This document shows, one piece after another, positions 62,247 through 64,000 of a DNA stretch of 64,000 bases. The stretch comes from Eubacterium sp. AB3007 (GTDB taxonomy: Bacteria; Bacillota; Clostridia; Peptostreptococcales; Anaerovoracaceae), in assembly GCF_000688015.1 (NCBI RefSeq), contig NZ_JIAD01000001.1, positions 1,302,001 through 1,366,000 on the forward strand. The letters are read 5' to 3'. Under the pieces are notes generated by a model that was given only the letters and a program-made list of their open reading frames with translations, was not told where the DNA came from and searched no databases. Position 1 is the stretch's first letter. Every line of letters starts with the position of its first letter. The position numbers were made by a program, and so were the translations under genes.

Positions 62247-62816
62247 TTATTCGGCCCTGGCGCACCCCAGTAAAAACCTCGTCTTGTCATTGGTTCTGTA
62301 ACAGATCATCAGGTCATTGTAGCCCTCGTCCCAATTCTTGAGGTTGTATTGGGTAGTTACTTTGTAGTTGTAACGTATCCCTTCGATGTCGGTAAAAGCT
62401 ACAACCGCTTCTGGTTGAACCTTGGTAAGCTTCTGGAGAGTGGTTCCTTTGTCGCCCTCAAGCATCAGTTTTCCTTTTATCGGTGACCCGCTCACAAAGG
62501 AGACAAACCCTTCCTTCTCTTCTCCAGCAACCGTTACCGGAGCCATGAGATCTATAGAAGGGATCTCAAGGCATCCCACTATATCGATGTTGTTTATGGA
62601 CAAAGTCAACATCGGGTCTTGTCCAACTCCCGTGGAAACCCCCGTATCCACTCCGAGGTTCGGTATCTGCTTATACATGACCGCAAGTACGGCATCAGCA
62701 TCTCTGTCTGCCTGCCTGACCTGCAGGACCCTGTACCCTGCATACCCTGCCACGGCCAGTATCAACAGCACGAGGATCCATCTGACCAGGGGATTTTTTC
62801 TGTTTTTTGTAGTCAT
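62247..62816 (-). CDS. Sortase-like protein, catalytic His apparently replaced
   Basis: 189 residues. An N-terminal helix (about 12-31) anchors a sortase-fold domain: LEIPSIDLMAPVTVAGEEKE near the start, LMICYRTNDKTRFLLGCARA at the end. The Cys and Arg of the sortase active site are matched by Cys in LMICYR and Arg in KTRFLL. Where sortases have GH, this protein has LMLEGDKGTTLQKL, so Asp stands in place of His. It is either a non-catalytic homologue or my alignment is off. It follows the pilin-like gene by 9 bp and precedes the vWA adhesin on the same strand. The 260-bp gap to that gene has hairpins but no gene. Confidence 0.7.
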   Translation of the reverse strand: MTTKNRKNPLVRWILVLLILAVAGYAGYRVLQVRQADRDADAVLAVMYKQIPNLGVDTGVSTGVGQDPMLTLSINNIDIVGCLEIPSIDLMAPVTVAGEEKEGFVSFVSGSPIKGKLMLEGDKGTTLQKLTKVQPEAVVAFTDIEGIRYNYKVTTQYNLKNWDEGYNDLMICYRTNDKTRFLLGCARAE

Positions 62817-62825
62817 CACCTGCTT

Positions 62826-63965
62826 TTATTTCTCTTTTCTCCTCCATCTGTATACGAAGATCACAATGAGCAACACTGCCGCAACTGCCAGCGCGCCTGC
62901 CCACAGCCTGATATTGGTCTCGTCGCCGGTATCTGGCTTCTCAGGTGGTGTCTTCGACGGCACATAAGTGTTCTTGATTCGATGCTGTGTCACCTGCGCC
63001 TTCTGTGTGACCGGATCGTCCACCTCATAGGCCGCAACTGTGTCGGCCAGCACCTCTACGGTGAAACACTTGTTGAGCTTGGCGAGAGCCGCTGCCTCGT
63101 CCTTGCTCGGAGCCCTTCCGTACGCTTCCCGGAAGCTCTTCTCCGTAAAGATCTCGTCACAGGTCCACTTGTGGCTATTGTTTGCCGGAGTAAACCTGAC
63201 TTCTTTATCTCCGTCCTCACTGATGTACTTGTATTTATCCCCATCTTCTTCAGAACTCCAGGCATATGTCCAGTTGTTGCCGGAGTTGAGCTTGATGGTG
63301 TCGATGATCTTGCCGCCGTAACGGATGTTTACATTGATCTCCGAAGGTTTGGCGGATTTTTCCTTTCCCGAAGGAATCGACCATATCTTCGTGACTCTGT
63401 GGTTGATCGTGACCGCGGTTCTGACGATCTTGATAACGACATTGTTGTCGAGTGTGATGGTACTGTCGCCACCGAGAATCGCAATATAGACCGGACGAGG
63501 AGTCCAGTTGGTGAGTTCGCTCTTGCTGTCCCTCACTGTCTTACTCTTAACCAGATAGAGACCATCCACGAGCCCTTCTTTTGTGAATGATTCGCCCGGT
63601 TTTAGGTTATACTTGCCCAGTGACTCAAGCTCGATCCCGTTGTTGTCGATATACTCTGCGAGAGACCATGCCGAAGCGAGCCAGCCCTCTGCGTCGTCCT
63701 TCTTGTAATCGAGCTTCACATGGGCATCCTTGACCGCGTCGTCAAGCGCGAACGCGCCAGTATTGGTATAATGCCCGACTTTGAATATCTCGAACTCGAA
63801 TTCCGTACCGGCAGAAAGGCCCTTGACCTTACCAAGTGTGACCGTGGCGTTACCGCCATCAGCCATTGCCTGTTGCGGCATGGCAAAGACCATAGTGACC
63901 GCCAGCAGCAGTGACAGCAGCAGCGCACCGGCTGTCTTTGGGATTGTGTCTCTGTTCATCTTCAT
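62826..63965 (-). CDS. Pilin-like two-domain surface protein with KPDTG sorting signal
   Basis: 379 residues; ATG at 63963-63965 after AAGGGA. The signal peptide ends near MPQQAMADGG. Domain 1 (about 37-175) resembles SpaA/FimA-type pilin N-domains (TEFEFEIFKVGHYTNTGAFA). Domain 2 (about 185-340) is Cna-B-like (VTKIWSIPSGKEKS, then INVNIRYGGKIIDTIKLNSG). The C-terminus has PPEKPDTGDETN, a hydrophobic helix and RWRRKEK: a sorting signal with Lys where LPXTG has Leu and with Asp after Gly, unlike the LPSTGG/LPHTGG of the giant proteins. It is a probable backbone or minor pilin of the same locus. Confidence 0.8.
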   Translation of the reverse strand: MKMNRDTIPKTAGALLLSLLLAVTMVFAMPQQAMADGGNATVTLGKVKGLSAGTEFEFEIFKVGHYTNTGAFALDDAVKDAHVKLDYKKDDAEGWLASAWSLAEYIDNNGIELESLGKYNLKPGESFTKEGLVDGLYLVKSKTVRDSKSELTNWTPRPVYIAILGGDSTITLDNNVVIKIVRTAVTINHRVTKIWSIPSGKEKSAKPSEINVNIRYGGKIIDTIKLNSGNNWTYAWSSEEDGDKYKYISEDGDKEVRFTPANNSHKWTCDEIFTEKSFREAYGRAPSKDEAAALAKLNKCFTVEVLADTVAAYEVDDPVTQKAQVTQHRIKNTYVPSKTPPEKPDTGDETNIRLWAGALAVAAVLLIVIFVYRWRRKEK

Positions 63966-64000
63966 TTCTTGAGTCCCTTCTCTTCGAAGTATTTCGATAT
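63962..64000 (-). CDS. C-terminal tail of an upstream gene, cut by the window edge
   Basis: The minus-strand frame reads ISKYFEEKGLKK then TGA, and this stop overlaps the ATG of the pilin-like gene (ATGA). The tight overlap suggests a real coupled gene upstream, perhaps another surface or sorting component, but 12 residues do not identify it. Confidence 0.4.
   Translation of the reverse strand: MSKYFEEKGLKK

Overview
The window reads as a chromosomal segment of a moderately GC-rich (roughly 55 percent by eye) strictly anaerobic Gram-positive bacterium of the class Clostridia. The evidence is Firmicutes-type gene order (ffs-dnaX-ybaB-recR; ftsH-coaX-dusB), Rex, an 8Fe ferredoxin, reverse rubrerythrin, remains of an Etf-linked lactate dehydrogenase, strong Shine-Dalgarno sites and LPXTG-type sorting signals. 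A gut or oral Clostridia lineage is plausible, but no rRNA is present to fix the taxonomy.

Layout. 1-17.9 kb is mostly housekeeping: recR (cut by the window edge), ybaB, dnaX and SRP RNA; a P-loop/Asp23-like protein; ferredoxin; rex; acpP; hypB; a secreted C69 peptidase; an ABC-F ATPase; and the t6A genes, with tsaD alone and tsaE-tsaB-rimI in an nfu-pepV-ribU operon. An extracellular propeller-like protein and reverse rubrerythrin follow. 18-22 kb is a non-coding array of hairpin repeats with a 91-bp period; an IS3-family and an IS21-family element interrupt it, both inside the same hairpin. 22-38.8 kb holds a YjiH-type membrane protein followed by the deletion-scarred remnant of an etfB/lactate dehydrogenase operon, then ybaK, an HTH-membrane regulator, pgeF-glcD, and dusB/coaX/pucR/ftsH/tilS, ending with a PD-(D/E)XK-like protein. 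38.8-41.9 kb has a second, apparently identical IS21 copy and a second 91-bp hairpin array in inverted orientation. 42-47.2 kb carries tatD-metG and a large CPA2 antiporter. 47.4-64 kb is a cell-surface island: two giant sortase-anchored adhesins (about 2,150 and 2,290 residues) with related N-termini, a lipoprotein, a sortase-like protein whose expected catalytic His appears to be Asp, and a two-domain pilin-like protein with a different sorting signal.

The strongest unexplained signals are (i) the two inverted 91-bp arrays, built from TTCCGC-N23-GCGGAA hairpins, and (ii) a dispersed octamer, ACAAAGCC, found at least 33 times where about two are expected by chance. The octamer is thinned out in the surface island and was not seen in the insertion sequences. 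Coordinates, repeat counts and motif matches were worked out by reading; nothing was searched against a database.
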